This document shows positions 62,101 through 64,000 of a stretch of DNA of 64,000 bases, one piece after another; position 1 is the first letter of the stretch; every line of letters begins with the position of its first letter. Both the position numbers and the translations under genes were made by a program. The notes under the pieces were generated by a model. The model saw only the letters and a list, made by a program, of their open reading frames with translations, ran no database searches and was not told where the DNA came from. Source of the DNA: an uncultured Spirochaetaceae bacterium (lineage in GTDB: Bacteria; Spirochaetota; Spirochaetia; Sphaerochaetales; Sphaerochaetaceae); the NCBI GenBank assembly GCA_945910645.1, contig CAMDZB010000001.1, positions 1-64,000 of the forward strand, written 5' to 3'.

Positions 62101-64000
62101 TTTCTGTCTCCTCTTTCGTTTTCAATCTCTTTTCTTATTAATTTCAGCATATTCGCATCAAGGTTGAGGTCTGCAAATTTCATTGTACTCATACCGCTCT
62201 GCTTTGTGCCAAGAAGGTCCCCAACGCCCCTGATTGCGGCATCCTTTTCGGCAAGGTAGAATCCGTCTGTTGAATCCTTCATGGCTTTAAGGCGCATTGC
62301 AGCATCCTCTGAAATCGGGTCGTTAAACACTAAAAAGCACCAGCTCTGTAGTTCACTTCGTCCAACACGCCCCCTCAGCTGATGCAATGTTGCAAGTCCG
62401 AACAGATCTGCCCTCTCAATCACCATAACCGTGGCGTTAGGATTATCAAGTCCAACCTCTACAACGCTTGTTGCAATGATGTACTTAAGCGTCCCGTTTG
62501 CAAAGTCCTCGAGTATCTTAAGCTTGTCTTTCTCCATAACTTTTGAGTGAATCACGCCGTATGGAATGCCACCGTAGACGTCTCTGAGCTCCACCTCTAG
62601 GTCGTAAACGTCTCTGATTGATTCATCGCTACTGTCTATGCGTGGTGCCACAAAGTATGCCTGATGCCCTCGCTCGAACTCCTTTTTAATGTATAGGTAC
62701 ATCTCCTTACGCTTATGCTGACTTGCAACGTAGGTGACCACAGGGAGTCGCCCTTTGGGATTCTCAGAAATCGTACTTACGTTTGCACTACCGCACATGG
62801 CCTCTGCAAGCGAACGCGGTATTGGGGTTGCACTCATAGTAAGCACGTTCATATTACTGGCCTTCTTGGTAAGTGCCTCACGCTGTTCAACGCCGAACTT
62901 ATGCTCCTCATCGATAATCACATACGTAAGCGACGAGCTGTATTCAACAGTCTGACTTATTAGCGCCTGCGTGCCGATAATCAAATCGATGTCTTTATTC
63001 TTGATCTTTAAAAGCAACTCATCACGGCTTTTCTGATTAAGTCCGCTCTTAAGAAGTCCCACCTTTACAAAACTTGATGCAAAAAACTTTTCTGCACTCT
63101 CAAAGTGCTGTACACTAAGAAGCTCAGTTGGAACCATAAACGCAACCTGATTGCCCTTTTCAATCTCATGAAGCGCACTGATTAGGGCAACCACGGTCTT
63201 TCCTGATCCCACATCGCCCTGTAAGAGGCGTTTCATCGGGAATGGTGAGTCAAGATCTGCGATGATGTCGTCAACTGCACTCTCCTGCGACGAGGTAAGC
63301 GTAAAGGGCAGATTTGAGATAAAACGCTTCTCCGTATCCGTTCGCTCCTTATGAGTGATAACAGCGTCGTCCCTACGCCCACCGAATGATCCTCGTTCCA
63401 AAATGAGCTTATATAACTCATTAAACGCAAATGTACGCCTTGCCTTCTCTGCACTCTCAAGCGTGCGTGGAAAATGAAGCTCTTTAAGCGCCGTTTTAAT
63501 GTCGTAAAGACCGTATTTTTGATACACATCCGCGCCAAGATCGTCTCTTATCTCATTTGAGTAAAGCTCTATTGCATTTGAAATTGCAAGCCGTAACCCC
63601 TTCTGTGTAAGCTCATCGTTAAGCGGATAAATCGGCAGGATCTTTCCAAAGCCAAAATCCTCCGCTGCAGTGATTGGATGAAGCTCAAACGATCCCATAT
63701 CCACAACGGTTGTAAACTTACGCTCAGCAGTTCCCGTAAGGTAATACTTCATGCCAACCTTCACATAGCGAGCCATAAAGTTTCTATTAAAACACAAAAG
63801 GTTGATCCTGTTCTCTACAAACTTAGTCTCATCAGGCTGAATGTAGCACTCCTTGAGCGTAATTTTAAGGATACGCTTGTTGATAGCGCCAAAGTAGCTT
63901 GTGCTCACAACCTCGGCGAATGTGTTAATGTTACCCTTATCAATGATCTCGTACGCCCTCACCATCTTGCTTTTATCGTCGTATCGGCGGGGCTTGTAGA
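62097..64000 (-). CDS. recG: ATP-dependent DNA helicase RecG, 5' end outside window
   Basis: The frame is open to the right edge; residues before the first internal Met read YKPRRYDDKSK, the typical RecG PxxYxDR stretch, so the gene continues beyond the window and lacks roughly the first 60 residues here. Seen are the wedge/OB domain, Walker A LLQGDVGSGKTVVA, DEEHKFGVEQR, TATPIPRS, the helicase C motifs YFVAPRID, TSVVEVGLDNPNA and QLRGRVGRSELQS. RecG remodels stalled replication forks. First visible gene of the recG-rsmD-glpK operon. Confidence 0.97.

Overview
The window reads as chromosomal DNA of a spirochaete, most likely a Treponema-like, probably gut or host-associated lineage. Pointers are an archaeal/eukaryotic-type phenylalanyl-tRNA synthetase (pheS-pheT), a short alanyl-tRNA synthetase without its C-terminal domain, a roughly 890-residue protein ending in a GreA module (the large form known from Treponema and Borrelia), an M30-type HEXXH metalloprotease lipoprotein, and a giant secreted repeat protein ending in BspA/TpLRR-like leucine-rich repeats. 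Placement rests on gene families only; no 16S rRNA or tRNA gene was seen.

Layout. 1-2.5 kb: 3' end of a HipA-like kinase gene, an array of 22-bp tandem repeats, a two-gene chromate-transporter-family operon and yraN. 2.6-5.6 kb: selenium/molybdenum-enzyme maturation genes (TusA-like protein, YedE, divergent XdhC-like protein) and a YhhQ-type queuosine-precursor transporter. 5.6-17.4 kb: one 3904-codon surface protein gene. 17.5-33.3 kb: housekeeping genes (tatD, greA, thiI, alaS, metallo-hydrolase, E2-like acyltransferase, mnmG, two CNNM/CorC-type proteins, aminotransferase, purine permease). 33.3-33.8 kb: non-coding region with a dispersed repeat. 33.8-46.2 kb: DUF3737 protein, acyl-CoA synthetase, metalloprotease-lipoprotein pair, mgtE, pheT-pheS, small DUF4190 protein, S41 peptidase. 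46.17-46.45 kb: AT-rich region with clustered DnaA boxes. 46.45-50 kb: deoC, TrpR-like regulator, mnmE, nrdB. 50-56.1 kb: a tightly overlapping leftward operon (nucleotidyltransferase, cdaA, cdaR, acpS, truA, UDG-like, priA). 56.2-58.1 kb: an AAA ATPase gene bracketed by direct copies of the dispersed repeat. 58.1-64 kb: leftward miaA, rpoZ, cmk, zinc-ribbon protein, glpK, rsmD and the 3' part of recG.

Themes. tRNA modification and charging (thiI, mnmG, mnmE, truA, miaA, alaS, pheST, YhhQ) dominate the core genes; cyclic-di-AMP synthesis and replication restart sit in one operon. The most unusual items are the 22-bp palindromic repeat array in front of the chromate-transporter genes, the dispersed repeat family (three copies) that brackets the ATPase gene and appears to supply the 3' ends of miaA and the ATPase gene, the DnaA-box cluster, several genes whose -10 boxes lie 6-7 bases from the start codon (predicted leaderless mRNAs), and apparent pseudoenzymes (an E2-like acyltransferase without its catalytic His and a UDG-like protein without its catalytic motifs).
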